Origin: Pontibacter sp. E15-1
GTDB lineage: Bacteria; Bacteroidota; Bacteroidia; Cytophagales; Hymenobacteraceae
Length of the DNA: 64,000 nt
Assembly: GCF_022601975.1 (NCBI RefSeq)
Contig: NZ_JAKVIR010000013.1
Coordinates: 98,443-162,442 of the forward strand
Direction of reading: 5' to 3'
The notes below the pieces were generated by a model. The model was given only the letters and a program-made list of their open reading frames with translations, had not been told where the DNA came from and searched no databases. Shown piece after piece: positions 9,384-18,052 of this stretch. Position 1 is the stretch's first letter, and each line of letters starts with the position of its first letter. The position numbers and the translations under genes were made by a program.

Positions 9384-10399
9384 AAAAGAGATTACTTCAT
9401 ACCCTGAAGATGCTTTTTGAGCACAAGGCGCTGGTACTGATGTACCACCGTGTTGCGGTGCCCGACGCGGATATATGGGACATTGCCGTTTCGCCCGAAA
9501 ACTTTGAACAGCAGTTGCAGTTCCTGCAAAAGAAAGGAAATGTTATACCCCTCTCCGAACTGGTGAAGGGTGTCGCAGACGGGAAGCTCCCAAAGAACGT
9601 CGTCGCGATCACCTTCGACGATGGGTATGCCGATAATTTCCTGACAGCCAAACCGCTGCTGGAGAAATACCGGCTCCCCGCCACATTCTTTATCGCCTCG
9701 GGCAATACAGACACCGAGGCTGAGTTCTGGTGGGATGAACTGGAACATACGCTCCTGTTTGCCCCGGTGCTGCCCCAAACCTATACCAACATGCCCGGCG
9801 AACCGGCCTATACCTTTGACTTGCAGCACGAAACGCAGCTAACGCCAGCGATGCAACGCGTGCACTGCCATTGGGATGCATGCGCCGAGGCCCCGCCCAC
9901 GCTGCGTGCACGCCTTTTTTATGCCCTGTGGCAACAGCTGAAACCATTGCCGCACCAGGCACAGCAACACCTGCTGCAGCATATCCGCAACTGGGCCGGT
10001 TGGGCCTATGCTGCGCGCCCACACTACAAAGCCATGACAGCGCAGCAACTGCGGCAGCTCAGCCAAAGCCCGCTGTTCGAGATTGGCGCGCACACCGTGA
10101 CGCATGCCGCACTGGCGTTCCATGCCAAAGCGGTGCAGGTGCAGGAACTCTGTGAAAACAAACAACAGCTGGAGGCCATAACTGGTACGGAGGTGCCGTT
10201 GCTTGCCTACCCCTACGGGAACTACAACCACGAAACGAAGGCCGCCGCCGCCGAGGCGGGCTTTACGGCGGCAATGACGACCGAGGAAAAAGCCCTTCGA
10301 AAACAGTCGCACCTATATACACTTGGCAGGATGCAGGTGAAAAACAGGTCAGGGCACGACTTTGCCGCGCAGCTAGGCACTTGGCTGAACAAACGATAG
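9380..10399 (+). CDS. polysaccharide deacetylase (NodB/CE4 family)
   Basis: 339 residues from a TTG start at 9380 that overlaps the previous stop as TTGA; a downstream ATG at 9410 would shorten it to start at MLFEHKALVLMYHRV. The CE4 signature ITFDDGYADN (77-86) supplies the catalytic and metal aspartates, and IGAHTVTHAAL supplies the two metal-binding histidines. LLAYPYGNYN is the usual third motif. No signal peptide is visible, so it may act in the cytosol on a lipid-linked or nucleotide-linked N-acetyl sugar. An insert of about 90 residues lies between the first and second motifs. It is coupled to the transferase genes on both sides. Confidence 0.87.
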   Translation: MKKRLLHTLKMLFEHKALVLMYHRVAVPDADIWDIAVSPENFEQQLQFLQKKGNVIPLSELVKGVADGKLPKNVVAITFDDGYADNFLTAKPLLEKYRLPATFFIASGNTDTEAEFWWDELEHTLLFAPVLPQTYTNMPGEPAYTFDLQHETQLTPAMQRVHCHWDACAEAPPTLRARLFYALWQQLKPLPHQAQQHLLQHIRNWAGWAYAARPHYKAMTAQQLRQLSQSPLFEIGAHTVTHAALAFHAKAVQVQELCENKQQLEAITGTEVPLLAYPYGNYNHETKAAAAEAGFTAAMTTEEKALRKQSHLYTLGRMQVKNRSGHDFAAQLGTWLNKR

Positions 10400-10406
10400 C
10401 ACCATC

Positions 10407-11339
10407 ATGAAGCACCCATATACTCCCTTAGTCTCCATCGTGATCGCTTTCCTGAACGAAGAAAAGTTTTTAGGAGAGGCAATAGCCAGTGTGCTGCAAC
10501 AGCGGTATACCCATTGGGAGCTGCTTTTGGTGGATGATGGCTCAACGGACCGCAGTTCCGGGATCGCGCGACAGCACGCCGCTGAAAACCCTGGCAAGAT
10601 CCACTACCTGGAGCACGAAGGCCATGCCAACAAAGGCCTGAGCGCCAGCAGAAACAGGGGCATTGCGCAAGCCGGAGGCACGCTGGTCGCCTTTCTGGAC
10701 GCTGACGATGTATGGCTCCCGGAAAAACTCTCCTGCCAGGTGCGGATTTTTGAGCAGCATCCTTCCCTTGGCATGGTCGCGGAGGCCTCCACCTATTGGT
10801 ATAGCTGGGAGGACCCGGCCAAGAAAGACATAACGATTGCAGTGGGCGCTCCACCGGAGCAGGTATATCACCCTTCGCAACTCATGGGTTATTTATACCC
10901 CCTGGGGAGCGGCGCAGCCCCCTGCCCATCCGGGTTAATGCTCACCAAAGAGGCCATCCTGCAGGTAGGGGGCTTTGAGGAGTCTTTTACAAAACAGTTC
11001 CAGCTTTATGAGGACCAGGCTTTCCTGAACAAGGTATACCTACAGGCCAGCACCTATATTTCGTCGGCCAGCAGCAACCTGTACAGGCAACGCGCAGGCT
11101 CTATTGTGCAGCAGGTACACCAGGACGGGCAGTACCATGCCGTGCGACAGCATTTCCTGGAGTGGTTCAGCTCATACCTGCAGCAGCACCAGGTGCAAAA
11201 CAGCGCCACGCACAAACTCCTGAAGCAGGCGCTAAAGCCATACCATCACCCCGGGTTGTTTTATTTCACGAGTACGCTGCCGGGCACGCTGAAACGCGCC
11301 CTGCGCAAGCTTAAAAAGAAAGCCGCCGCCTATGCCTAA
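10407..11339 (+). CDS. glycosyltransferase family 2
   Basis: 310 residues. GT-A motifs are in order: VSIVIAFLNEEKFLGEAI near 9, LLVDDGSTDRS near 45, SASRNRGIAQAGG, the metal site FLDADDVWLPEKL near 95, and FEESFTKQFQLYEDQAF in the acceptor half. The tail ends in a lysine/arginine-rich amphipathic stretch that may touch the membrane. The start is 7 bases after the deacetylase stop, and its 3' end overlaps the next gene by 8 bases. It presumably extends the exported glycan. Confidence 0.88.
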   Translation: MKHPYTPLVSIVIAFLNEEKFLGEAIASVLQQRYTHWELLLVDDGSTDRSSGIARQHAAENPGKIHYLEHEGHANKGLSASRNRGIAQAGGTLVAFLDADDVWLPEKLSCQVRIFEQHPSLGMVAEASTYWYSWEDPAKKDITIAVGAPPEQVYHPSQLMGYLYPLGSGAAPCPSGLMLTKEAILQVGGFEESFTKQFQLYEDQAFLNKVYLQASTYISSASSNLYRQRAGSIVQQVHQDGQYHAVRQHFLEWFSSYLQQHQVQNSATHKLLKQALKPYHHPGLFYFTSTLPGTLKRALRKLKKKAAAYA

Positions 11340-12348
11340 GCTGACCGTCCTTATGCCCGTTTTCAACGCGGAGCGTTTCCTGGCCGAAGCCATCGACAGC
11401 ATCCTGGCCCAAACGCTTTCAGATTTTGAATTCCTGATTATCGACGATGGATCTACAGACGGCACTGCGGCCATGGTGGCCTCCTACACAGACCCACGCA
11501 TCCGGTTTTATCAGAACGAAAAAAATATGGGTATTTCCCCTACCCTGAACAGGGGGATTGAGCTGGCCTCAACGCCCTACATTGCCCGCATGGACGCGGA
11601 CGACATCAGTTACCCCGAGCGGCTGGAGAAGCAGTATGCCTACCTCCAGGCGCATTCCGAGTGTGCCATGGTTTCCTCGCTGGTGCGTGTGGTTACGGAA
11701 GACGGCCTGTTTGTGCGCCAGGATAAGTTCAGAAGTGAGTTTTTCTATTACAACCTCATCTTCATCTGCTGGATATACCACCCTACCGTGCTGTACCGGA
11801 AGCAGGCCGTTCTCGAAATCGGGATGTATACCGCCGCGTATGCCGAGGACTACGAGCTCTTTTGGCAACTGTCGCGGCGGCACGTGCTGTATAACCTGCC
11901 CGAGGTGCTGCTGGATTACCGCACCACCAGTCAGAGCCTGCATCAGGTCCTGAGAAAGGAAGAGTATGCCGAGGCCCAGCTCGCGCAGATGCTGCGCAAC
12001 GTGCGGTATTATACCGGTAACGGCCATACCGTTCCCTCCGACTTTTTGGAGAGCTACCAGCACAATTTCGAACCTTTGCTGACCAGTGGAAGCGTTACGC
12101 GGGTGCTGGCCTGTATCCGGGAACTGGACCATATAACACAGTGCGTGCTAGCGTCAGAAAACGTGAACCACGACAATGCCTCCATCAGGAAGGCCGCCCG
12201 GTATAAGCGCAACTTCATACTGGCCTATTACATCCAGCGTTTGCCCCCTTTCAAAGGAGGACTTTTATCGGTTCGGTCTGGGTACGCCGTTCAGGTCCTG
12301 AAGGCAAAAGTGAAGAAGCTGTTCAAAAAGCCTGCTTTATCCGTATAA
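11332..12348 (+). CDS. glycosyltransferase family 2
   Basis: 338 residues. It has LTVLMPVFNAERFLAEAI at the N-terminus, LIIDDGSTDGT near 37, LNRGIELASTPYIARMDADD with the metal-binding DADD near 88, and AYAEDYELFWQLSRR. This closely fits bacterial GT2 enzymes of the EpsE/WcaA type. A basic C-terminus (KVKKLFKK) is compatible with membrane association. It begins inside the last codons of the previous gene, so translation is likely coupled. Specificity cannot be assigned. Confidence 0.88.
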   Translation: MPKLTVLMPVFNAERFLAEAIDSILAQTLSDFEFLIIDDGSTDGTAAMVASYTDPRIRFYQNEKNMGISPTLNRGIELASTPYIARMDADDISYPERLEKQYAYLQAHSECAMVSSLVRVVTEDGLFVRQDKFRSEFFYYNLIFICWIYHPTVLYRKQAVLEIGMYTAAYAEDYELFWQLSRRHVLYNLPEVLLDYRTTSQSLHQVLRKEEYAEAQLAQMLRNVRYYTGNGHTVPSDFLESYQHNFEPLLTSGSVTRVLACIRELDHITQCVLASENVNHDNASIRKAARYKRNFILAYYIQRLPPFKGGLLSVRSGYAVQVLKAKVKKLFKKPALSV

Positions 12349-12399
12349 ATATTTTCATTTAAAATAGAACCTTATATTCATGCTTAGTTGGTTTTCCTT

Positions 12400-13398
12400 A
12401 TGAGTTGTCGCACGCTTTCTTCCCCTCCCCAGATATTGCCGATAGGCCCCGAAGTGGTCAACCGGCCACTGTGGTCTGTAATGATCCCGGTGTATAATTG
12501 CGCGCACTACCTCAAGGAAACGCTGCAGAGCGTGTTGCAGCAGCAGATTTCGGAAGAAACCATGCAAATAGAGGTGGTGGACGATGCCAGCACAGATGCC
12601 GATGTAGAAGCCTTGGTCGCAGCGATTGGCAAGGGAAGGGTGAAGTACTACAGGCAGGCAGAAAATGTGGGAAGCCTCCGGAACTTTGAGACATGCCTGA
12701 ACCGGGCGCAAGGGAAATTGCTGCATATCTTACACGGCGATGACAAAGTGCGGGACGGGTACTACGCCACGATGCAGCAGCTGTTTAAAAGATACCCTGA
12801 TGCTGGGGCTGCCTTCTGCAGGTTTAATTACATAGACCATACAGGCGCTGACTTGTTTATGCAGCGCCGGGAGATGCGCGAAGAGGGCATTCTGGAAGGC
12901 TGGCTTCAGAAAATAGCGGAGCGCCAGCGCATCCAGTACGCGGCCATCACCATCCGACGGGAAGTGTATGAGAAGCTCGGCGGGTTCTACGCCCTCACCT
13001 ACGGGGAGGATTGGGAGATGTGGACCCGGATAGCCCGCGAATACCCGGTGGCCTACACGCCCACCGTCCTGGCCGATTACCGGAAACACGCCACCTCCAT
13101 ATCTGGGGAGAAATACCTCACGGGCCAGTACCTGCAGGACCTGGCGCAGGCCATGGAGCTCATTCAGCACCATCTGCCCCAGGATCAGCGGAAAGCGATC
13201 CTGAAAAAATCCAGAACCTATTACGCCCACTACGGGATTAAAATAGCAAACCAGCTTTGGCGCCGGCTGCATAGCCGCCAGCTCGTGCAGGTGCAGGTAA
13301 CGCAGGCCCTGCGGCTCTATAAAACGCCTCATCTTTATTATAAAATTGCTCAAGTATACGCTAAGATTCTCCTGCATACCCTATGGAAAACGGTATAA
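12400..13398 (+). CDS. glycosyltransferase family 2 with variant HGDD metal site
   Basis: 332 residues from the ATG at 12400; the frame could also open at a TTG 12 bases earlier. WSVMIPVYNCAHYLKETLQSVL and VVDDASTDADVEAL mark the nucleotide-sugar site. The metal-binding triad reads LHGDDKVRDGYY instead of DADD, a known GT2 variant. YGEDWEMWTRIAREY fits the acceptor region. It is separated from the upstream transferase by about 50 AT-rich bases, the largest gap within this run, and overlaps the next gene by 16 bases. Confidence 0.86.
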   Translation: MSCRTLSSPPQILPIGPEVVNRPLWSVMIPVYNCAHYLKETLQSVLQQQISEETMQIEVVDDASTDADVEALVAAIGKGRVKYYRQAENVGSLRNFETCLNRAQGKLLHILHGDDKVRDGYYATMQQLFKRYPDAGAAFCRFNYIDHTGADLFMQRREMREEGILEGWLQKIAERQRIQYAAITIRREVYEKLGGFYALTYGEDWEMWTRIAREYPVAYTPTVLADYRKHATSISGEKYLTGQYLQDLAQAMELIQHHLPQDQRKAILKKSRTYYAHYGIKIANQLWRRLHSRQLVQVQVTQALRLYKTPHLYYKIAQVYAKILLHTLWKTV

Positions 13399-14453
13399 CC
13401 ATTGTTGTGTGCACCTACAACGGTGCCAGCTTGCTTCCTGAAACGCTTGCGCACATCGCACAGCAGCAGGTGCCTCCCCATATATCCTGGGAGGTGATCG
13501 TGGTAGACAACGCCTCTACTGACAACACATCCGAAGTGATCCGGGCGGAATGGGCCAAACACCGGCAGGATGTCGCTTTCTCGCTTTTGCACCAACCACG
13601 CCAGGGCCTCACCTTTGCCCGCGAGCTAGCGCTTAAAGAGGCGAGATATTCCTACATTCTGTTTTGTGATGACGACAATTGGCTGGCCCCAAACTATGTT
13701 GGTATAGCGCATGAGCTTATGGAGGAGCATGAGTCGATAGGGGTGCTGGGCGGGTATGGCGAGCTGGTTTACGAAGTTCCGCCTTCAGCCTGGGCGGCGG
13801 CACTCCCGCTTTTCGCTAATGGGCGGCAGGCAAAACAATCAGGCAAAGTATGGCGAAACGCTGTGTATGGAGCAGGCTGCGTTATCCGAAAGGCTGCCTT
13901 CGATGAGCTTTTTGCAGCTGGCTTTGAGCCGATGCTGACAGACAGGTCGGCCTCCAAGCTCACTTCCGGGGGTGACTATGAGATGTGCTATGGCCTTGTG
14001 TTGGCCGGGTATGACATTTGGTATGACGAAAGGCTACTGTTCAAGCACTTTATGCCTAAAAAACGTCTGGAATGGGCATATTACGATCGCTTTTTCAAAG
14101 AAAGGGCCCAGTGTTTTGAGGTGCTTATGCCCTATCAGATCATCACCAACTCAACAGCAGACACGGTGCCGGTATTCTACTTTAAGCTGACGCACCATTT
14201 TTTGCGGCATCTGCGGCAGTTTTACCACTTGATCCTGAACCAACTACACTATTCCACAAACTCAGACGAAGCGAAGATAAACACGCTGAAGCTGATGGCC
14301 TGCAAAGCCCGTTTAAAAAGCTTCAGGCGGTATCGCACCATGGAAACCAATTTTGCCAAAATTCTAAAATTTAAGCAAAGCAAGTTACCTGCTGTGAAAG
14401 AAAGCAGGCCAAGCTATACCTCACCAAAGAAAATCAGAATGAAATTACAGTAA
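13383..14453 (+). CDS. glycosyltransferase family 2
   Basis: 356 residues. It has ITIVVCTYNGASLLPETL at the start, VVDNASTDNTSEVI near 40, a metal-binding FCDDDNWLAPNY near 94, and AGCVIRKAAFDEL and SGGDYEMCYGLVLAGYD in the acceptor half. A basic tail follows. It is the last recognisable transferase of the cluster and overlaps the previous gene by 16 bases. The membrane protein gene begins 82 bases later. Confidence 0.87.
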   Translation: MENGITIVVCTYNGASLLPETLAHIAQQQVPPHISWEVIVVDNASTDNTSEVIRAEWAKHRQDVAFSLLHQPRQGLTFARELALKEARYSYILFCDDDNWLAPNYVGIAHELMEEHESIGVLGGYGELVYEVPPSAWAAALPLFANGRQAKQSGKVWRNAVYGAGCVIRKAAFDELFAAGFEPMLTDRSASKLTSGGDYEMCYGLVLAGYDIWYDERLLFKHFMPKKRLEWAYYDRFFKERAQCFEVLMPYQIITNSTADTVPVFYFKLTHHFLRHLRQFYHLILNQLHYSTNSDEAKINTLKLMACKARLKSFRRYRTMETNFAKILKFKQSKLPAVKESRPSYTSPKKIRMKLQ

Positions 14454-14535
14454 GCTCCTTGCCAGGAAGATCCAGCGACGTAGTATAGCCCGGCATGTAG
14501 CGTAAATAAGGTATCTCATCATAAACCCAAAAGGT

Positions 14536-15888
14536 ATGCAGGAACGAATACTAACTTTACGGCTGTCCATCGCTACGTTGCGCTTTTATCTAGGTGTATT
14601 GTTGGTCACTAACCTGGCGGTGCTGCTTGGCACATGGGCGGCCCATACCCTACCGGAACAGCGCTACAGTATACGCATGGTGCTGCACCTGCTGAACCTG
14701 GCGAAGGAAAACACGGTTGCTACCTGGTACTCTTCCATGCTGCTGCTGTCTGTCGCGCTCATGTCTGTGGTTTGCTTCCTGGCCGACTGGCAGCGTTTTA
14801 GCCAGTGGCGTGAACGGGTCTTAAGCTATGGCTGGCTGGGCTTCAGTTTGATTTTCACTGTCCTCTCATTTGATGAGATCGGGTCGTTTCATGAAACGAT
14901 AGGTGACACCGAAGTGATGAACACTTTTGGCAGCAACACGGGCTGGAATGCTTTTTATGGAGTTATTGCACTTGTTGGGCTGTTTATGCTTGCCTTCAGC
15001 ATCTTACGCCTGGCCCGCTCCGGGTGGGCAGCGGCCTTTGCCGTGGTTGGCCTGCTGCTCTTTCTCAGCAACCCACTGCAGGAAAACTACGAGGTCAGCG
15101 CCTACAGGGCTGCGCCCGATCCTTCTCTGTGGGTAAGGCCCATCTGGCTTCTGTTACTCGAGGAAGGGTCTGAGATTATCGCCTCAACATGCTTCTTATT
15201 TGCCACAACGCGCTATGCCGTATACAGTTTAAAGGAGCAGAACCAACCTAAGCAGCAGCCCCATACCTCACACAGCAGCCTTACACTCTCTTTCAGCGGA
15301 AACTCTTTTTTCAGCTACCTGCTCGCTGCTATCGCCGCCCTAGCCGCCGGTTTTGCAGCCGTGGCGTTCGGGCTTGACGAGACAATGGAACGGGACCAGG
15401 GGATTCCGGCCAACTGGTTCCCGAGTGGGGTTGCTTTTGTCGCGGCGCTTGTCAGTTTTTACCTCCATTACACGGTAACTCCCGGGTATCATCTATCGCT
15501 CCAACTCATGCTGGCGCTTTTCAGTTTTGCGCTGTCGCTGGTTTATGGCAGTAATCTATATGCTTATTCGGTATGGGAAACGTCGATTGGCCATCTGCCT
15601 GCCATCATCATCACGTATACGGCTGTCGCAGCAGCAGCGGGACTCTGCTATGGGCTGGTGTCTGCAACGAAGGATAGTTGGAGCCGCGCCCTGGTTATAA
15701 CCTGGTTTATACTGCTTGCGGCTGCTCTCGTCTTTTATAAGGCCTATACCCAAGAGCTTGCGTTTGTTGCTTTCGCCTGTTTGCTGTTGGCATTGGTCAG
15801 GGACTTATACCATACTCCGCTTCGTGCCAGGAATGAGGGCGCGACTAAACCAACCTATGCCGAAGAACAGGCAAGCCCGGCTACCTGA
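14536..15888 (+). CDS. polytopic membrane protein of unknown function with intramembrane acidic motifs
   Basis: 450 residues with about eleven hydrophobic segments; not recognised as a named family. Two acidic motifs lie at membrane edges: VLSFDEIGSFHETIG (about 112-126) and WLLLLEEGSEIIAS (about 208-221). A second-half segment AFGLDETMERDQGIP resembles the first, hinting at an internal duplication of a five- to six-segment unit. It is not Wzx- or Wzy-like by any motif I can see. Its place at the end of an ABC-dependent glycan cluster suggests glycan ligation or lipid handling, but that is inference. The C-terminal 25 residues are hydrophilic. Confidence 0.75.
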   Translation: MQERILTLRLSIATLRFYLGVLLVTNLAVLLGTWAAHTLPEQRYSIRMVLHLLNLAKENTVATWYSSMLLLSVALMSVVCFLADWQRFSQWRERVLSYGWLGFSLIFTVLSFDEIGSFHETIGDTEVMNTFGSNTGWNAFYGVIALVGLFMLAFSILRLARSGWAAAFAVVGLLLFLSNPLQENYEVSAYRAAPDPSLWVRPIWLLLLEEGSEIIASTCFLFATTRYAVYSLKEQNQPKQQPHTSHSSLTLSFSGNSFFSYLLAAIAALAAGFAAVAFGLDETMERDQGIPANWFPSGVAFVAALVSFYLHYTVTPGYHLSLQLMLALFSFALSLVYGSNLYAYSVWETSIGHLPAIIITYTAVAAAAGLCYGLVSATKDSWSRALVITWFILLAAALVFYKAYTQELAFVAFACLLLALVRDLYHTPLRARNEGATKPTYAEEQASPAT

Positions 15889-15951
15889 AACAGTCGAATA
15901 GCTTCTGGCAGCGGGGCTTGGCAGGAAAGGGCAAATCAGAGTTAGACGGTT

Positions 15952-16479
15952 TTAATCCTCGTCCCGATCCCCTCTACGCAGTTCTTCCACGGAGCGCATC
16001 ACCTTGTCCTTCAGGCTGGTTTTGTACTTCTCCAGTCGGTCGGCGGTGGCGGCGTTGGCAGTGCCCAGGATTTGGGCGGCCAGGATGCCAGCGTTCTGCG
16101 CGCCGTTGAGCGCCACAGTGGCTACGGGTATACCACCGGGCATCTGCAGGATCGACAGCACCGAGTCCCAGCCATCTATCGAATTGCTCGATTTAACCGG
16201 CACCCCGATCACGGGCAGGGTGGTGAGCGAGGCCACCATACCGGGCAAATGCGCAGCCCCGCCCGCGCCGGCGATGATCACCTTAAGTCCTTTTTTGCGG
16301 GCACTTTCGGCATACTCCAGCATGCGGTGCGGCGTGCGGTGCGCCGACACGATTGTCAGTTCATACGGCACCTGCAGGATTTCCAGGATATCGGCTGCGG
16401 CCTCCATCACTTTCAGGTCAGACTGGCTGCCCATGATGATGCCTACCAGTGGCTGTGTGTTTGTGTTTGCTTCGGACAT
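15952..16479 (-). CDS. purE: 5-(carboxyamino)imidazole ribonucleotide mutase PurE
   Basis: 175 residues. Class I PurE motifs are present: [17 protein letters not shown] at the N-terminus, [13 protein letters not shown] with the catalytic histidine near 45, [15 protein letters not shown], and [11 protein letters not shown]. It converts N5-carboxyaminoimidazole ribonucleotide to 4-carboxyaminoimidazole ribonucleotide in purine synthesis and acts with PurK, encoded 3 bases upstream. Its stop lies about 60 bases from the stop of the convergent membrane-protein gene. Confidence 0.96.
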   Translation of the reverse strand: MSEANTNTQPLVGIIMGSQSDLKVMEAAADILEILQVPYELTIVSAHRTPHRMLEYAESARKKGLKVIIAGAGGAAHLPGMVASLTTLPVIGVPVKSSNSIDGWDSVLSILQMPGGIPVATVALNGAQNAGILAAQILGTANAATADRLEKYKTSLKDKVMRSVEELRRGDRDED

Positions 16480-16482
16480 GTT

Positions 16483-17613
16483 CTATGCTTTTACTTTGAT
16501 GACATTTTTAATGGCTGCGGCGCGCTGCTGCGCCTCTTCTAGGTTGGTGCCCAGCACCGTGATGTGCCCCATCTTGCGCGCAGGCCGCGTGTACTTCTTT
16601 CCGTAAAGGTGGATGTAGACGCCCGGAACCGCCAATGCTTCCTGCAATCCCTCGTAGGCCGCCTCGCCGTCGTAGCCCGGCTCACCCAGCAGGTTCAGCA
16701 TCACGGCCGCGCTCTGGATTTCGGTCGAGCCCAGGGGCAGGTTCAGGATGGCCCGCAGGTGCTGCTCATACTGTGAGGTATAGTTGGCTTTGATGGTATG
16801 ATGCCCGCTGTTGTGCGGACGCGGTGCCACCTCGTTCACCAGAATCTGGCCGTCTTTCGTGAGGAACATCTCCACCGCCAGAATCCCCACCATCCCGAAC
16901 GCCTCGATCACGCGGGTGGCGATCTCGATGGCCAGGCGCTGTAGCTTGTAGGGCACGTTGGCTGGCGCGAAAAGCGAGTCGACCAGGTTGTGCTCCGGAT
17001 GGAAGCTCAGTTCCACCACCGGAAAGGCCGTTACCTCGCCGTTGGCGTTCCGGGCCACGATCACGGAAATCTCCTTCTCAAAGTCCACCAGTTTCTCCAG
17101 CAGCGAGGGCTCCGCGAAGGCCTTGCCAAAGTCGGCGGGGCTGGTCAGGCGCGTCACGCCGCGGCCGTCGTAGCCCTCGCGGCGCAGCTTCTGAAAGGCA
17201 GGCAGAAAGCCCGCGTTCTGGTCAAGCTCGGTCTGGTCTTTCAGCAGTATAAAATCGGAGGTCGGGATGCTGTGCTTTTTGTAAAACTCCTTCTGTAGTC
17301 CCTTGTCCTGGATGGTGCGCACCGTTTTCGCGTCCGGGTATACCTTCACCCCCTCCTGCTCCAGTTTCTCCAGCGCGTCGGCGTTCACGTGCTCAATCTC
17401 GATGGTCAGGATATCGCAGTTTTTGCCAAATTCATACACCGTGTCGAAATCGCGGAAGCTGCCCACGTAAAACTCGTTGCAGATATCTTTGCAAGGCGCG
17501 TTCTCGTCAGGGTCCAGCACCAGCGTGTACAGGTTAAAATCGAGTCCGGCCTGCATCAGCATGCGGCCCAGCTGCCCGCCGCCCAGGATGCCAAGCTTTA
17601 TTTCTCCTTTCAT
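16483..17613 (-). CDS. purK: 5-(carboxyamino)imidazole ribonucleotide synthase PurK
   Basis: 376 residues. N-terminal LGILGGGQLGRMLMQAG is diagnostic for PurK; the ATP-grasp domain follows with GYDGRGVTRL and VEMFLTKDGQILVNEVAPRPHNSGH. It carboxylates AIR at the expense of ATP to N5-CAIR, the substrate of PurE. It is the first gene of a two-gene purKE operon. The minus strand carries TATTTTTG at 17642-17649, 28 bases before the start, a plausible -7 element. Confidence 0.96.
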   Translation of the reverse strand: MKGEIKLGILGGGQLGRMLMQAGLDFNLYTLVLDPDENAPCKDICNEFYVGSFRDFDTVYEFGKNCDILTIEIEHVNADALEKLEQEGVKVYPDAKTVRTIQDKGLQKEFYKKHSIPTSDFILLKDQTELDQNAGFLPAFQKLRREGYDGRGVTRLTSPADFGKAFAEPSLLEKLVDFEKEISVIVARNANGEVTAFPVVELSFHPEHNLVDSLFAPANVPYKLQRLAIEIATRVIEAFGMVGILAVEMFLTKDGQILVNEVAPRPHNSGHHTIKANYTSQYEQHLRAILNLPLGSTEIQSAAVMLNLLGEPGYDGEAAYEGLQEALAVPGVYIHLYGKKYTRPARKMGHITVLGTNLEEAQQRAAAIKNVIKVKA

Positions 17614-17641
17614 GTAGCGTTTGGTTTAATTGATATTTCCT

Positions 17642-17649
17642 CAAAAATA
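17642..17649 (-). promoter_or_regulatory. putative -7 element of purKE
   Basis: TATTTTTG on the minus strand matches TAnnTTTG and lies 28 bases before the purK ATG. No clear -33 TTG at the preferred spacing was found. Confidence 0.45.
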
Positions 17650-17751
17650 CGGATTATAGGCGAACCTCCCTCCCTCTTGCCAGAGGATAATGTTGCACCC
17701 GATGTATAGGTTTGTTTTTTTATACAGAAACTTATATATTGGAGGAAACTA

Positions 17752-18012
17752 ATGCAAATGCTTATGTCACAGAAATTGGTGCGCAGCATGATGGTACTAT
17801 TCCATGTCCCCATGTTCCTTATCATACTCCATATGGTGTGGCACATGGGCAATACCCCAAACACGAACCTATTGATCATGCCGTTTCAGCTGATAAGCCT
17901 TGCCCTGGCCGGGTACCTGGTGCTGGGCGACAGTTCCCGCGACGAGTACTACCCCACGTTGCTCGCCTTGCTGGTGTATGATCTGGTGCTGTACTGGTAC
18001 ATTTTACATTAA
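17752..18012 (+). CDS. small hydrophobic membrane protein, unknown
   Basis: 86 residues (83 if the second methionine at 17761 is used). Three hydrophobic segments are visible: about 13-30 (MMVLFHVPMFLIILHMVW), 40-58 (LLIMPFQLISLALAGYLVL) and 66-85 (YPTLLALLVYDLVLYWYIL). I do not recognise a family. It lies divergently from purK and 40 bases upstream of a MarC-family gene in the same direction, so the two may share a transcript. A TAGGTTTG sequence at 17707-17714 may be its -7 element. Confidence 0.6.
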   Translation: MQMLMSQKLVRSMMVLFHVPMFLIILHMVWHMGNTPNTNLLIMPFQLISLALAGYLVLGDSSRDEYYPTLLALLVYDLVLYWYILH

Positions 18013-18052
18013 TTCTGACTAGCTTGCGCCTTTCGATCGCCTATTCACCCCT

